From positions 1-64,000 of the forward strand of contig CACMOZ010000001.1 of NCBI GenBank assembly GCA_902615435.1: DNA of 64,000 nt. The letters run 5' to 3'. How positions within the stretch are numbered: the first letter of the stretch is position 1; the number at the start of each line of letters is the position of its first letter. Shown piece after piece: positions 17,744-27,566 of this stretch. Under the pieces are notes generated by a model. The model did not search any database. It was not told the DNA's origin and saw only the letters and a list, made by a program, of their open reading frames with translations. This stretch comes from an uncultured Pelagibacteraceae bacterium. Its GTDB lineage: Bacteria > Pseudomonadota > Alphaproteobacteria > Pelagibacterales > Pelagibacteraceae. The translations under genes were made by a program, and so were the position numbers.

Positions 17744-18505
17744 TTAATAAAGTTTGGGCATACAAATAGTAGAAATACATCTACCATAATCTTTTTCACT
17801 TAATTTTGTCGATCTTCTATAGCTAAAAAAATTGTTTTTTTGGGAAAAAGTATCTTTATCAACTTGGTCAACTTTTATTTTATATTTGAGGAGCTTATCA
17901 GTCACAAATTTTCTTAAATTAAAAAGCTTCTTTTTATCATTTTTATTTCTAAAATATTTTTTATTTTTGCTTGATAAATTAATAAATTTTTTAAAGAAAT
18001 CTATATCAACTTCATAACTTTTTTGGCTTATACATGGACCCACACTTGCATAAATAAGATTATTTGAATTCATTTTTTTTATTTTTTTAATAGTATTATT
18101 AATTATTCCCAAATATGCACCCTTCCAACCTGCATGAACACAACCTATAATTTGATTTTTGACATCATAAATAATAACTGGAACACAATCAGCCGTAACT
18201 ACTCCTAGCGCTATTCCTTTCATTCTAGTCACCATTGCATCAGCTTTGATTTTTGTTTTATAATTATTTTTTTTTATTTCTACTACTTTGTTACTGTGTG
18301 TTTGGTGCATTAACATAAGTTTATTTTTTGAGACCCCCATTTCTTTTGAGACAAAAATTAAATTTTTATTTATATTTTTTTTGTTATCTCTTGACCCTTT
18401 TCCACAATTTAGACTTGCGTAAATACCTCTAGAGAATCCCTTTTTCCTCGAAAAAAAACAATGGTTTATATTTTTAAATTTTTTAAAATTTTTTGAATAG
18501 AACAT
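17744..18505 (-). CDS. pgeF: Purine-nucleoside phosphorylase/laccase-domain protein (YfiH/PgeF family)
   Basis: A 253-residue protein with the multicopper-oxidase-like laccase domain. The metal-ligand signatures are present: HQTHSNKVVEI near 82-92, TADCVPV near 120-126 and HAGWKGAYLGI near 138-148. Members cleave purine nucleosides (FAM in animals) or edit peptidoglycan precursors in E. coli (PgeF); which applies here is unknown. It overlaps the midA stop by one base, so they are coupled. Confidence 0.88.
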   Translation of the reverse strand: MFYSKNFKKFKNINHCFFSRKKGFSRGIYASLNCGKGSRDNKKNINKNLIFVSKEMGVSKNKLMLMHQTHSNKVVEIKKNNYKTKIKADAMVTRMKGIALGVVTADCVPVIIYDVKNQIIGCVHAGWKGAYLGIINNTIKKIKKMNSNNLIYASVGPCISQKSYEVDIDFFKKFINLSSKNKKYFRNKNDKKKLFNLRKFVTDKLLKYKIKVDQVDKDTFSQKNNFFSYRRSTKLSEKDYGRCISTICMPKLY

Positions 18506-19569
18506 TATTTGAAACCAGAAAAATTATTCTTATTAAATTTATATGCTAAAATTACTTTAAATAACTCACCCATCGAACTGGGGCTCAATAGTCTTTTAAT
18601 TCTTAAATAAAGGTCAGACTGTTCAGCAAATTTCATTTTTTTTGTAACAATTTTAGCTCTTTCTACAATACCCATATTTTTTAAAAAATCTTTCTGTGTG
18701 ATTACATTGCTAACTTTTAAACTGTTTTTTAAAAAAAATTCATTAAGTAAATCAAAATTTACATGTGAGGTAATATCTGCTTTTCCCAGGTTATCTAATA
18801 AACTATTTTTTTTATGTCTCATCACTGACTGTAAAGTATTCCGATTATTAGATTTTAAATATCCATAATCTATTATTAATATACACCCAGTTAACTTTGA
18901 AATTTTTTTAGTCATTTTTTTTAATTCTTGAAAACCCAATTTAGGTAACTCAATAAAATGTAGTTTTTTTAATGATTTGTAAGATTTTAAAATTTTGATG
19001 TCATTTTTTAAGGCTTTATAAAAAACTTCTTTAACTTTATAATTTTTATCAAGTTTATAGTTTTTTTCCAAAATAGAGTTTTTTTTTCTTTTAAACTGTT
19101 TAATTGGAAGAGCATCAAAAAATTCATTACCAAAAAATATTACTGGTCCTTTTTTTATTGTATTAAAATTCTTTATCCAACTTACTTTTTTATCTGAAAT
19201 ATTTTTTTTCTGTATTTTTTTTAAATAATCACTTTCTTCGTATAAAAAAATTTTTTTAATCGAATTAAATTCTGGAAATTGTTTAAATGATTTAAGTAGA
19301 ACTTTTGTCAGACTACCATCTCCAGGACCAAGCTCAACAATATTAAAGTTTTTTGGTTTACCAAACAATTCCCAGGTAGAGATTAGCCAAATAGCAATCA
19401 TTTCAGAAAACAAAAAAGAAATTTTTGGAGATGTAATAAAATCACCGTTGGCTCCAAATGGAAGTTTAGATGTGTAGTATCCAAAATTTTTATCGTATAA
19501 AACGTTTTTAAAAAATTCATCAACTGGTAGAATTTTTGATTTCTTAAAAAACTTTATATTAGATTTCAT
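18505..19569 (-). CDS. MidA/NDUFAF7-family SAM-dependent methyltransferase
   Basis: A 354-residue class I methyltransferase of the PF02636 family. The SAM-binding motif VELGPGDGSL is at about 97-106 and FGNEFFDALPIKQF follows near 152-165; the early segment with FGYYTSKLPFGANGDFITSP is a family hallmark. The mitochondrial relative NDUFAF7 methylates an arginine of a complex I subunit during assembly; a similar role here is inferred. It overlaps lgt by 11 bases. Confidence 0.88.
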   Translation of the reverse strand: MKSNIKFFKKSKILPVDEFFKNVLYDKNFGYYTSKLPFGANGDFITSPKISFLFSEMIAIWLISTWELFGKPKNFNIVELGPGDGSLTKVLLKSFKQFPEFNSIKKIFLYEESDYLKKIQKKNISDKKVSWIKNFNTIKKGPVIFFGNEFFDALPIKQFKRKKNSILEKNYKLDKNYKVKEVFYKALKNDIKILKSYKSLKKLHFIELPKLGFQELKKMTKKISKLTGCILIIDYGYLKSNNRNTLQSVMRHKKNSLLDNLGKADITSHVNFDLLNEFFLKNSLKVSNVITQKDFLKNMGIVERAKIVTKKMKFAEQSDLYLRIKRLLSPSSMGELFKVILAYKFNKNNFSGFK

Positions 19570-20350
19570 TTTTTCTTAAAATTCTTAAAATTACTAAACC
19601 ACTTAAAACCATAAGAAAACTAAGTGCGGTACCCATACTAATCGAGTTAAACAAGTAGCCTATTTGAGCGTCCGGTTCTCTAAAGGTTTCTGAAATGATT
19701 CTAAAAACACCGTAAAAAATTAAAAATAAACAAGAACTTGAACCGATTTTGTATTTTCTTTTATATATTAAAATATTTAGAATAAAAAATAAAACCACTC
19801 CTTCCAACATTGCTTCATATAATTGAGAAGGGTGTCTTGGTAATTTATCAACCAAAGGAAAAGTCACACTCCATGAAATATTTGTAACCTTACCAATAAG
19901 CTCACTATTTATAAAATTTGCTATACGTCCTAAAAAAATTCCTATGGGAGCAACACAAGCTACAATATCTAGCATAAGAAATGTTGAGATTCCTTTTTTT
20001 TTTGAAAATAAGTAAGTGCCAATTATTATTCCTAATAATGCACCGTGAAATGACATCCCACCTTCCCAGACCTTAAAAATGTCTGATGGGTTAGAAATAT
20101 AATATTTAAAATTGTAAAAAATTACATAACCAAGTCTCCCACCTATAACTATAGAGAAAATCACATAACTTATAAAATCATCAAAATCATCTATTTTAAA
20201 TTTTATGCTATTCGTTTTTAAGATGTGCCTAATGATTTTTTTTCCAAACCACCATCCAATTACAATTCCAATAATATATGCCAGAGAATACCATCTAATA
20301 GAAATGAACCCAAAATCTATTAAAACAGGGTCTAAATTATGGGTATACAT
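19559..20350 (-). CDS. lgt: Prolipoprotein diacylglyceryl transferase
   Basis: A 263-residue inner-membrane enzyme that moves diacylglycerol from phosphatidylglycerol to the lipobox cysteine of prolipoproteins. Seven or so hydrophobic segments are seen, with the signature GRIANFINSELIGK near 140-153, GGMSFHGALLG near 92-102 and RHPSQLYEA near 172-180. It starts the minus-strand lgt-midA-pgeF-prs run and is divergent from the small ubiK-like gene with a 51-base gap. Confidence 0.95.
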   Translation of the reverse strand: MYTHNLDPVLIDFGFISIRWYSLAYIIGIVIGWWFGKKIIRHILKTNSIKFKIDDFDDFISYVIFSIVIGGRLGYVIFYNFKYYISNPSDIFKVWEGGMSFHGALLGIIIGTYLFSKKKGISTFLMLDIVACVAPIGIFLGRIANFINSELIGKVTNISWSVTFPLVDKLPRHPSQLYEAMLEGVVLFFILNILIYKRKYKIGSSSCLFLIFYGVFRIISETFREPDAQIGYLFNSISMGTALSFLMVLSGLVILRILRKNEI

Positions 20351-20401
20351 AGTTTCTTATATCATATTTGAAATTAGTATTACCATCAAATATGGTATGG
20401 T

Positions 20402-20647
20402 ATGAAAAATTCAGAAAAAATTTTAAAATCACTATCCAGCTTAATTGAAAATGGCATTCTTACTTCCAAGGATATCAAAAAAGAAATATCTACAGATCTA
20501 AAATTTACAAGAGATAAAATAATAAACAAACTTGATATTGTTTCTAGAGAAGAATTTGAGGTTTTAAAAAAAATTGTTCAGAAGCAAAATACAATTATAA
20601 ATAAACTTATTAAAAACAAAAAGATTAAAAAGGCAAAGAAATCCTAA
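20402..20647 (+). CDS. BMFP/YqiC-type ubiquinone biosynthesis accessory factor (UbiK-like)
   Basis: An 81-residue helical protein. The N-terminal half is amphipathic helix and the second half (VSREEFEVLKKIVQKQNTII) is a trimeric coiled-coil segment followed by a lysine-rich tail, as in BMFP/YqiC. UbiK in E. coli is a fusogenic accessory factor for aerobic ubiquinone synthesis; assignment rests on overall pattern, as the family has few invariant residues. Its 3' end overlaps the convergent histidine-kinase gene by 23 bases. Confidence 0.8.
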   Translation: MKNSEKILKSLSSLIENGILTSKDIKKEISTDLKFTRDKIINKLDIVSREEFEVLKKIVQKQNTIINKLIKNKKIKKAKKS

Positions 20648-21944
20648 CCAATAATCCGTTATATTTACTTTTATTCAGTTGTATATTCCCTCCATGTGAA
20701 TTTATTACATCCTCTACAATAGCTAAGCCTAAACCAACACCAGATTGATTTAGACTTCTACTTTTATCTAACCTAAAAAATGGCTTAAAAACATTTTTAT
20801 ATTGATCCTCTGGAATACCTGGACCGTCGTCTTCAATTGTTACTAAAGCTCTTTTGTTTCCTTTTTGAATATGCACATAAACTTTATTTCCATAAGTTAA
20901 ACCGTTTTGAATTATATTTTCAAAAGACCTTTTCAAGGCTATTGGTCTACCTTTCAATTCTATTTTTTCATCATTATTCTCAAATATAAATTTGTCGTTA
21001 TTCAAATCACTTTTTATGGAATTAATAAGATTGTTAATATCTATCGTAGTGGTATTCTCTAGTGTTTGATTTTTAGCAAAATGTAAATAATCGTTAAGCA
21101 TTTTCTCCATTTCATCAATATCCTTTGTCATTTTTTCGGAAATATCTTTTTGTTTTAACATTGCAAGCTGTAATTTTAATCTAGTAAGAGGCGTTCTTAA
21201 ATCGTGGCTAATACCAGACAACATTTCGGCTCTCTGATTTAAATGCCGATTTATTCTTTTTGCCATACGATCAAACTCAAAAGCAGCTTTTCTAATTTCT
21301 TGGGATCCAGAAGCTCTAAAATCATTTACATAATCTCCTTTTCCAAATCTTTCAGCTGCTTTTGCTAATTTAACGAGTGGTTTAGTTTGATTTTTTAAAA
21401 ATATCAAAGCTATTATTATTAAGAGTAAAGAAGGTAGTGTTGTCCATAAAACAAATAATCTTACTGAAGAATTTGAAACCATTTCTTTTGGTACTAAAAA
21501 TTCAATTACATCTTTGCCCGATCTAATTCTTATTTCAACTGCATTTTTAAATTTAGATGTATTAAACCAATAATTACCATTCCCAAAAACAGACTTTAAT
21601 TCCCGTCTTAAAGATCTATCCATAGGACTGAACTTTCTTTCTCCACTATCATTTGGAAAAATCTCTTGGTTAATGCCAATTTCAAAATTAAAATTATTTT
21701 TATAACTATCAGTAAAAAAATCTAAATTTTTTTTATCGTTTTGATAAACTTCCTCAATAGTTTTAAGTTGGCTAACCAATGATCTAGTAATATTTTTATT
21801 TGCTTTAATCCAAACACTATCATAAAAAACTATTGTTACAATTATTTGTAATAAGATTGTTGGAGCAGCAACAATAATTAAAGCTCTGTAAAATAATCTT
21901 TTTGGTAAAAGATATTTTATAAAATTATTCAATCCAGAGAACAT
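20625..21944 (-). CDS. Sensor histidine kinase, EnvZ-like
   Basis: A 439-residue two-component sensor. Two membrane helices (about 20-40 and 162-184) enclose a periplasmic domain of about 120 residues, followed by a HAMP linker, the phosphoacceptor H247 in SGISHDLRTPL, and a HATPase domain with NIIQNG, DDGPGIP and SGVGLGLAIV boxes. The architecture is that of EnvZ-type kinases. Its start overlaps the response-regulator gene by 20 bases, so the pair is cotranscribed and surely cognate. The stimulus is not evident. Confidence 0.92.
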   Translation of the reverse strand: MFSGLNNFIKYLLPKRLFYRALIIVAAPTILLQIIVTIVFYDSVWIKANKNITRSLVSQLKTIEEVYQNDKKNLDFFTDSYKNNFNFEIGINQEIFPNDSGERKFSPMDRSLRRELKSVFGNGNYWFNTSKFKNAVEIRIRSGKDVIEFLVPKEMVSNSSVRLFVLWTTLPSLLLIIIALIFLKNQTKPLVKLAKAAERFGKGDYVNDFRASGSQEIRKAAFEFDRMAKRINRHLNQRAEMLSGISHDLRTPLTRLKLQLAMLKQKDISEKMTKDIDEMEKMLNDYLHFAKNQTLENTTTIDINNLINSIKSDLNNDKFIFENNDEKIELKGRPIALKRSFENIIQNGLTYGNKVYVHIQKGNKRALVTIEDDGPGIPEDQYKNVFKPFFRLDKSRSLNQSGVGLGLAIVEDVINSHGGNIQLNKSKYNGLLVRISLPF

Positions 21945-22602
21945 AACCTGAGCCCCTTATAGTTTGAAGATATTTTGGATTTTTAGGATTTACCTCTAAT
22001 TTTTGTCTTAGTCGTGTTATCATAACATCAATTGAACGTTCTTGGCTAATACCTGAAATTTTTCCAATTTCCTCTCTAGAATAAGTTGTTCCTGGATTTG
22101 CAAGCATTTCAATTAAAACTTTTTTTTCAGAATTATTAATCTTCTTCAATTTGTTATTTAAATTTACTGTCATTTTATTAAGATCTATCTTTGCAGCACC
22201 AACAGTATGTAAAGATTTCATATCAATTCTATTACTTTTATTAATTATATTTTTTATTCTTAACAATAATTCTTTTGGCTCAAAAGGTTTTCCTAGATAA
22301 TCATCAGCCCCAAGTTCCAATCCTTTTATTCTATTTTCAACTTCTCCTTTTGCTGTTAATAAAATGATAGGGATTTTAATTTGTTTTTTTATTTCTTTTG
22401 TTAAGTCATAACCACTTTGACCTGGCATCATCACATCCAGAATAATAATATCAAATTTGAAAAATTCTATTCTCTCTTTAGCTTGATCTGCATTTTCTGC
22501 TGTTGAAACAATATAATTATTTTCAGAAAGGTAATCTTTTAAAAGATCACGAATTCTATCATCATCATCAACTATGAGTATATGTTTTTTATTATTTTCC
22601 AT
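21925..22602 (-). CDS. OmpR-family response regulator
   Basis: A 225-residue regulator with receiver domain (acidic pocket VDDDDR at 11-16, phosphoacceptor D56 in LDVMMPG, switch lysine in GKPFEP near 108) and a C-terminal winged-helix DNA-binding domain (RSIDVMITRLRQKLE). It sits between a MarR-family gene and the kinase. In Rhodobacter the petP-petR pair is likewise a MarR-type gene followed by an OmpR-type gene that controls bc1 expression; equivalence here is possible but unproven. Confidence 0.92.
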   Translation of the reverse strand: MENNKKHILIVDDDDRIRDLLKDYLSENNYIVSTAENADQAKERIEFFKFDIIILDVMMPGQSGYDLTKEIKKQIKIPIILLTAKGEVENRIKGLELGADDYLGKPFEPKELLLRIKNIINKSNRIDMKSLHTVGAAKIDLNKMTVNLNNKLKKINNSEKKVLIEMLANPGTTYSREEIGKISGISQERSIDVMITRLRQKLEVNPKNPKYLQTIRGSGYVLWIE

Positions 22603-23032
22603 CTACTATCTTTTTTAAAACATCTCTGAATTTAATAACAGAGTCTGAGCTTGAATTTTTTAAAGCATTAAATATTCTTTTTTTTTGAGCACTATAAACG
22701 GTTTCGAAAAAAGTCTTTCCCTCTTTATCTAAATATAAATTTTTTTTTCTTGTATCTGTTTCATCTTGAATTTGTTTAATCATTTTAGACTTAATTAAAT
22801 CTCTTAGAACTCTGTTTAAACTTTGTTTTGTTACCTTAAGTCTAAAAATTAATTCTCCTAAATTAATGCCAGGATTTCTCTCTATTAAATTTAAAGCGCG
22901 TAAATGAGCTGGCCCAAAAAATTTTTTTGACAAAACATCTTTTGGATCAGAAAATGTTTCTCGGTAGGCATAATAAAGCAATTGAATAAACTCTTTGATT
23001 TGTTCATCTTTAAGATAAAGTAAATCTTTCAT
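22592..23032 (-). CDS. MarR-family transcriptional regulator (PetP-like)
   Basis: A 146-residue winged-helix protein with N- and C-terminal dimerisation helices. The DNA-recognition region is GINLGELIFRLKVTKQSLNRVLRDL, and a wing follows with DETDTRKKNLYLDKEG, the DxRxKxxxL pattern of MarR proteins. The end overlaps the response-regulator start by 11 bases. The ATG at 23032 has almost no leader; an inverted repeat at 23038-23054 lies right before it and could be its own operator. Confidence 0.88.
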   Translation of the reverse strand: MKDLLYLKDEQIKEFIQLLYYAYRETFSDPKDVLSKKFFGPAHLRALNLIERNPGINLGELIFRLKVTKQSLNRVLRDLIKSKMIKQIQDETDTRKKNLYLDKEGKTFFETVYSAQKKRIFNALKNSSSDSVIKFRDVLKKIVDGK

Positions 23033-23037
23033 AATGG

Positions 23038-23054
23038 TAAGTTATATTGACTTA
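23038..23054. promoter_or_regulatory. Inverted repeat, candidate MarR operator
   Basis: TAAGT (23038-23042) and ACTTA (23050-23054) are perfect arms around a 7-base spacer, in the 76-base gap between the divergent MarR-type gene and ilvE. The 17-base dyad is of MarR-operator size and begins 6 bases from the regulator's start codon. Binding is inference. Confidence 0.35.
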
Positions 23055-23108
23055 TCCTTATAATGAATATACTTTTTTATAAATAAAAAATCTATATATT
23101 TACTATAA

Positions 23109-23996
23109 ATGGAAAGCATACCTTACGACAAACGGTCTGGAAAAATTTGGTTTAATGGAAAAACTGTAGATTGGGCAGATGCAAACATCCACATACTTAA
23201 TCATGGACTTCATTACGCGAGCTGTGTTTTTGAAGGCGAAAGAGTTTACGATGGAGAAATATTTAAACTAGAAGAACATACTGAGAGACTATTTTACTCT
23301 GCAAAAAGAATGGGAATTAAAGTTCCATATTCCCAAGATGAAATAAATGATGCTTGTAAAAATATTGTTAACATTCAAAAAGTTCAGAATGGATATGTAA
23401 GACCTTTAATTTGGAGAGGGAGTGAAATGATGGCTATCTCTGCTCAAAAAAATAAGATTCATGTTGCAATTGCAACATGGGAGTGGGGTTCATATTTTGA
23501 TCCTAAACTAAAATTAAACGGAATAAAATTAAACATATCAAGTTGGAGAAGACCTGCACCAAACACAATTCCCTGGGATACTAAAGCAGCAGGATTGTAT
23601 ATGATATGCACTTTATCTAAACATGAAGCAGAAGCAAAAGGATTTACAGATTCTTTAATGTTAGACCACGAAGGTAACATAGCTGAAGCTACAGGAGCTA
23701 ATATTTTTTTCAAAAATAAATCAGGAGAATTACATACTCCAATACCGGACTCCTTCTTAGATGGAATAACTAGACGAGAAGTTATTAAAATTGCAAAATC
23801 TAAAGGTGTGAAAATTATTGAAAGAAAAATTAAGCCTGAGGAAATGCAAGAATTTGTAGGTTGTTTTTTAACAGGAACAGCTGCCGAGGTTACGCCAGTG
23901 TCTCAAATATCTGAATATAATTTCAAAGTTTGTGAGTTAATTACTGATTTAAATGAGTCATACCAAGCAGTTGTTAGAAAAAAATCAGCAGCTTAA
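23109..23996 (+). CDS. ilvE: Branched-chain amino acid aminotransferase
   Basis: A 295-residue class IV PLP aminotransferase catalysing the last step of Val, Leu and Ile synthesis. K159 in WDTKAAGLYM is the Schiff-base lysine; HYASCVFEGERVY near 35-47 and EATGANIFF are family signatures, and the GTAAEVTPV segment near 256-264 binds the cofactor phosphate. Length and domain order are normal. Its stop overlaps the convergent pgsA end by 4 bases. Confidence 0.94.
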   Translation: MESIPYDKRSGKIWFNGKTVDWADANIHILNHGLHYASCVFEGERVYDGEIFKLEEHTERLFYSAKRMGIKVPYSQDEINDACKNIVNIQKVQNGYVRPLIWRGSEMMAISAQKNKIHVAIATWEWGSYFDPKLKLNGIKLNISSWRRPAPNTIPWDTKAAGLYMICTLSKHEAEAKGFTDSLMLDHEGNIAEATGANIFFKNKSGELHTPIPDSFLDGITRREVIKIAKSKGVKIIERKIKPEEMQEFVGCFLTGTAAEVTPVSQISEYNFKVCELITDLNESYQAVVRKKSAA

Positions 23997-24577
23997 TCTT
24001 TACTATCCTCATTAATCGCATGATCTATACCTTTTCTTAAATAGTCATATCCAGTGTAAAGTGTCAAAAAAGCTGAAAGCCATAAAAGAATAATTCCTAT
24101 AGTTTGTGCATTATAATCTTGAAAATTAATTATCTTATTCCCACTTTCACCAGTAAGCAGTATTGCTATAGAAACCATTTGAATAAAAGTTTTTAATTTA
24201 GATAAACTTGTTACCTGCATTGTAATTTGCCCTTTAGCTAAAAATTCTCTTAAGCCTGAAATTAAAATCTCTCTTGTAAGTATTATAATTGCAGCTATCA
24301 CTTCATAATTTTTTATAGTTCCGTTCATTACTAAAAGGATCAGAGCAGCTGCAACGAGAATTTTATCAGCAATAGGGTCAAGTAGTTCACCTAACTTTGA
24401 CTCTTCTCTGAATATTCTGGCTAATAAACCATCAAGATAATCTGTAAAACTAGCTAAAGCGAATAGAAAAAATGGAATTAAATCTCCGAAAAACCCTGGG
24501 ATAAAAAAGGTTAAAACAAAAATTGGAACAATAATTATACGTCCAATTGTTAAAATATTTGGTATTTTTAGTTTCAT
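23993..24577 (-). CDS. pgsA: CDP-diacylglycerol-glycerol-3-phosphate 3-phosphatidyltransferase
   Basis: A 194-residue membrane enzyme making phosphatidylglycerol phosphate. The CDP-alcohol phosphotransferase motif DG-xx-AR-x8-G-xxx-D-xxx-D is complete in DYLDGLLARIFREESKLG and the LDPIADK that follows (about 47-71). Five hydrophobic segments are seen. It follows uvrC after 6 bases; uvrC-pgsA is a classic proteobacterial pair. Confidence 0.93.
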   Translation of the reverse strand: MKLKIPNILTIGRIIIVPIFVLTFFIPGFFGDLIPFFLFALASFTDYLDGLLARIFREESKLGELLDPIADKILVAAALILLVMNGTIKNYEVIAAIIILTREILISGLREFLAKGQITMQVTSLSKLKTFIQMVSIAILLTGESGNKIINFQDYNAQTIGIILLWLSAFLTLYTGYDYLRKGIDHAINEDSKD

Positions 24578-24583
24578 GCTCTT

Positions 24584-26422
24584 TTATTCGTGAAAGTAAT
24601 TATATATTTTATTTGCTATGCTGTCTTCTATTCCCTCAATAGCTTTTAGGTCTTCAAGACTTGCTGACTCCACAGCTCTTGCAGAACCAAAATGGTTTAA
24701 TAAAGCTCTCTTTCTTTGTTTCCCAATACCTTTTATCTGGTCTAAAAGAGATTTACTCAAATTCTTCTTTCTTTTTGCTCTATGAGTGCTTATTGCAAAC
24801 CTATGAGCCTCATCTCTTAGTCTTTGAATAAAAAATAGTAGAGGGTCACTTTTGTTCAAGATAAACTCTTTATTTTCATGGTAAATTTTTTCTTCACCAG
24901 CATTTCTTTTTTTACCTTTTGCTACAGCTAAAATTGGCAGATCGTGTAAGCCAAGTTCATTCAAAACTTCTCTACTTGCTGAATATTGACCTTTACCTCC
25001 ATCAATCAAAATTAAATTTGGAAGCGATAAAGATCCTGATTTTTCTTTAACTGCTTTAGAGAATCTTCTAAACAGAACCTCTTTCATCATTCCATAATCG
25101 TCATTTTTAACTTTTTCATCTCTTATGTTAAATTTTCTATATCTTTTTTTTACAAAACCCTCATTACTAAAGCATATTAGAGCTCCAATAGAATCAGTTC
25201 CCTGAATGTGACTGTTATCGTAAACTTCTATGAGGTCTATACTGCTATTTAGTTTAAATTTAGTAGCAAGAGACTCAATTAAATTGTTATTTGTATCAGA
25301 CTGAATGAGTTTTTGTTTTAAAGCTTGTTTTGCATTTTTTTCAGCAAGTTTTGAAATAGATGTTTCATTTTTTGCTTTAGCCTTTTTAATTATTATTTCT
25401 TTATTTTCTTTAGTAGAAAAAGTTTTTTCAAGAAGCTTTTTTTCTTTTACTTCTATATTTGTAAGGATTAGAGCAGGGATAGCTTTATTTTCATAAAATT
25501 GAGGTAAAAAAGATGACATGATTTCTTCAATTGAGTCATCCGTGTCATGTTTTGGGTAAAATGCTTGGTTACCCCAGTTTTGTTTAGATCTAAAAAAGAA
25601 AACTTGAATACAGGTTTTTCCAGTTTCTTTATAGATACTAATAACATCTGCTTCATTTAAATTTGTTTGGTTTATTTTTTGTGAAGTCTGTATCTGAGTT
25701 AAAGCTTTGATTCTATCTCTCGCAATAGCTGCTTTTTCATAATCAAGCTCTTTACTGGCTTCCTCCATCTCTTTAGATAAGTTTTTTTGAATCCTTCTTG
25801 ATTTACCTGAAATAAAATCTATTGCATCATTCACTGTAGACAAATAATCTTTTTCTTGAATATGACCAACACAAGGGCCGGAGCATCTTTTTATTTGATA
25901 AAGAATGCATGGACGGTCTCTGTTTTTGAAAACTGTATCATCACATACTCTTAATTGAAAAATCTTTTGTAGAATTTTTATTGTCCAATTGGCTGAACCT
26001 ATTGATGCAAATGGACCAAAGTAATAACCTGTTTTTGATTTTTTTCCTCTTAACTTAGTTAGTTGCGGCCATTTATCTTTATTACCAATATATATATATG
26101 GAAAAGATTTATCGTCTCTTAATAGAATATTGTATCGAGGCTTATGTTTTTTAATTAAATTTGCTTCAAGTAATAAAGCCTCACTTTCATTACTTGTAGT
26201 AGTCGTTTCCAGGTTATGAGTGAGAGATAACATTCTTTCTGTCCTTATTGGCAAGTTAGAGTCTGTGACGTAACTTTTTAATCTATTTGGTATATTTTTT
26301 GCTTTACCAATATAAAGAATTTCTCCTGTAGAGCTTAACATTTTATATACCCCAGGATTTTTGGGAATTAATGGTATTTTATCTTTAATTACTTTTTTTC
26401 CTAGCTCTAAACTGTTAATCAT
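24584..26422 (-). CDS. uvrC: Excinuclease ABC subunit C
   Basis: A 612-residue nucleotide-excision repair nuclease making both incisions. The GIY-YIG domain ([20 protein letters not shown] at about 24-43), the UVR motif ([13 protein letters not shown] near 225), the RNase H-like endonuclease domain ([18 protein letters not shown] near 400, [10 protein letters not shown] near 473), and the terminal helix-hairpin-helix pair ([18 protein letters not shown]) are all intact. The ATG overlaps the folB stop by 4 bases. Confidence 0.97.
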   Translation of the reverse strand: MINSLELGKKVIKDKIPLIPKNPGVYKMLSSTGEILYIGKAKNIPNRLKSYVTDSNLPIRTERMLSLTHNLETTTTSNESEALLLEANLIKKHKPRYNILLRDDKSFPYIYIGNKDKWPQLTKLRGKKSKTGYYFGPFASIGSANWTIKILQKIFQLRVCDDTVFKNRDRPCILYQIKRCSGPCVGHIQEKDYLSTVNDAIDFISGKSRRIQKNLSKEMEEASKELDYEKAAIARDRIKALTQIQTSQKINQTNLNEADVISIYKETGKTCIQVFFFRSKQNWGNQAFYPKHDTDDSIEEIMSSFLPQFYENKAIPALILTNIEVKEKKLLEKTFSTKENKEIIIKKAKAKNETSISKLAEKNAKQALKQKLIQSDTNNNLIESLATKFKLNSSIDLIEVYDNSHIQGTDSIGALICFSNEGFVKKRYRKFNIRDEKVKNDDYGMMKEVLFRRFSKAVKEKSGSLSLPNLILIDGGKGQYSASREVLNELGLHDLPILAVAKGKKRNAGEEKIYHENKEFILNKSDPLLFFIQRLRDEAHRFAISTHRAKRKKNLSKSLLDQIKGIGKQRKRALLNHFGSARAVESASLEDLKAIEGIEDSIANKIYNYFHE

Positions 26423-26814
26423 AATTTAGTCTTTGATACTTCAATACCAACTGATTTTGTTTTTTTTAGGATATCTAGTTTTTCTAATTTTATAACTATT
26501 TTTTTAACAAGTTTGTTTTTAAATATTATATTAAAAATATTTTCTGCTAAATCTTCGAGCAGTTTGTGGTGTTTTGAATCTGTGAGTTTTGTGATTTCCA
26601 TTACAACCTCTTCATAATTTAAAATTGTATTTAAATCCTTACTATTTGCAGATACATAAGGATCTGTCAAAATTTCAATATTAAATTTTACCCTTTGCTT
26701 CTTTTTTTTCTCAAAATTATGTATTCCAACTAAAATCTTCAAAGTTAGATCTTTGATGATTACTTTTCTTTTGTATTTATATTTTTCTTTTTTTTTAAAT
26801 TTAATTACTTTCAT
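26419..26814 (-). CDS. folB: Dihydroneopterin aldolase family protein (FolB-like)
   Basis: A 131-residue tunnelling-fold protein. The active-site glutamate lies in [12 protein letters not shown] (about 29-40) and the conserved lysine in [15 protein letters not shown] near 107-120. It should act in folate synthesis on 7,8-dihydroneopterin, or as the related epimerase. It has an unusually lysine-rich N terminus. It overlaps both neighbours by 4 bases within the uvrB-SDR-folB-uvrC block, and pairing with a pteridine-reductase-like SDR supports a pterin role. Confidence 0.85.
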   Translation of the reverse strand: MKVIKFKKKEKYKYKRKVIIKDLTLKILVGIHNFEKKKKQRVKFNIEILTDPYVSANSKDLNTILNYEEVVMEITKLTDSKHHKLLEDLAENIFNIIFKNKLVKKIVIKLEKLDILKKTKSVGIEVSKTKL

Positions 26815-27566
26815 TCTTTCGCATTAATTATATCAGGTGTTTGCCATGCCAGTCTTTGCCCGCTATCAATATTAATTATTTCCCCAGTTATACTTTTACT
26901 TTCAATAAGAAATTTTACTCCATTACAGATATTTTCTAAATCTACTTTTTTTCTCAATATTATTGACTTCCACTGTTTTTTAAAATGTCTCTCAGATTGT
27001 CTTTTATTTTTTAAAGTAGGTCCGGGTGAGATACCATTCACTCTAATGTTGGGAGCCAATTTCATAGCTGAGGTTTTTGTTAAAATTGCTAAAGATGATT
27101 TACTTAAAGTATATGAGAAAAAAAAGGGAGTTAGCTTTTCGACTCTTTGATCAATAATATTAACAATGCATCCCTCTTTATTTTTCATTAACTTACTGAA
27201 ATTTTGAGTTAAAATTGCAGGCGCTTTTAAGTTAATATTAATATGCTTTGAAAATGATTTTTCAGAGAAATTTTCAAGATTATCGTTTTCAAAAATAGAA
27301 GCATTATTAATTAGACAATCTAAACCTTTCATCTTTGAATACGCATTCTTAATTAAACTGTTTGTTTGCTTAAAATTATTTAAATCTGCTTTTAATAAAT
27401 AAGTTTCGGCACCAAGACTTTCTAGTTCTTTTTTTAATTTTAAAGCACTGTTTTTAGATCTATTGAAATGAATAACAATTTTTGTATCAAAATTTATAAG
27501 GCTTTTTGCAATTGCAGCACCTATTCTTGTGGCTCCACCAGTAATAATTATTTTTTTGGCTTCCAT
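26811..27566 (-). CDS. Short-chain dehydrogenase, FolM/pteridine-reductase-like
   Basis: A 251-residue SDR with intact catalytic set: cofactor motif TGGATRIG at about 9-16, NNAS near 86-89, and the Y-TLS-K motif near 151. The TG-xxx-R-xG variant at the cofactor loop is the mark of pteridine reductases and FolM, as opposed to the usual TG-xxx-GxG. With folB directly downstream, dihydromonapterin or dihydrofolate reduction is a reasonable inference. Its start overlaps the uvrB 3' end by 19 bases. Confidence 0.82.
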   Translation of the reverse strand: MEAKKIIITGGATRIGAAIAKSLINFDTKIVIHFNRSKNSALKLKKELESLGAETYLLKADLNNFKQTNSLIKNAYSKMKGLDCLINNASIFENDNLENFSEKSFSKHININLKAPAILTQNFSKLMKNKEGCIVNIIDQRVEKLTPFFFSYTLSKSSLAILTKTSAMKLAPNIRVNGISPGPTLKNKRQSERHFKKQWKSIILRKKVDLENICNGVKFLIESKSITGEIINIDSGQRLAWQTPDIINAKE

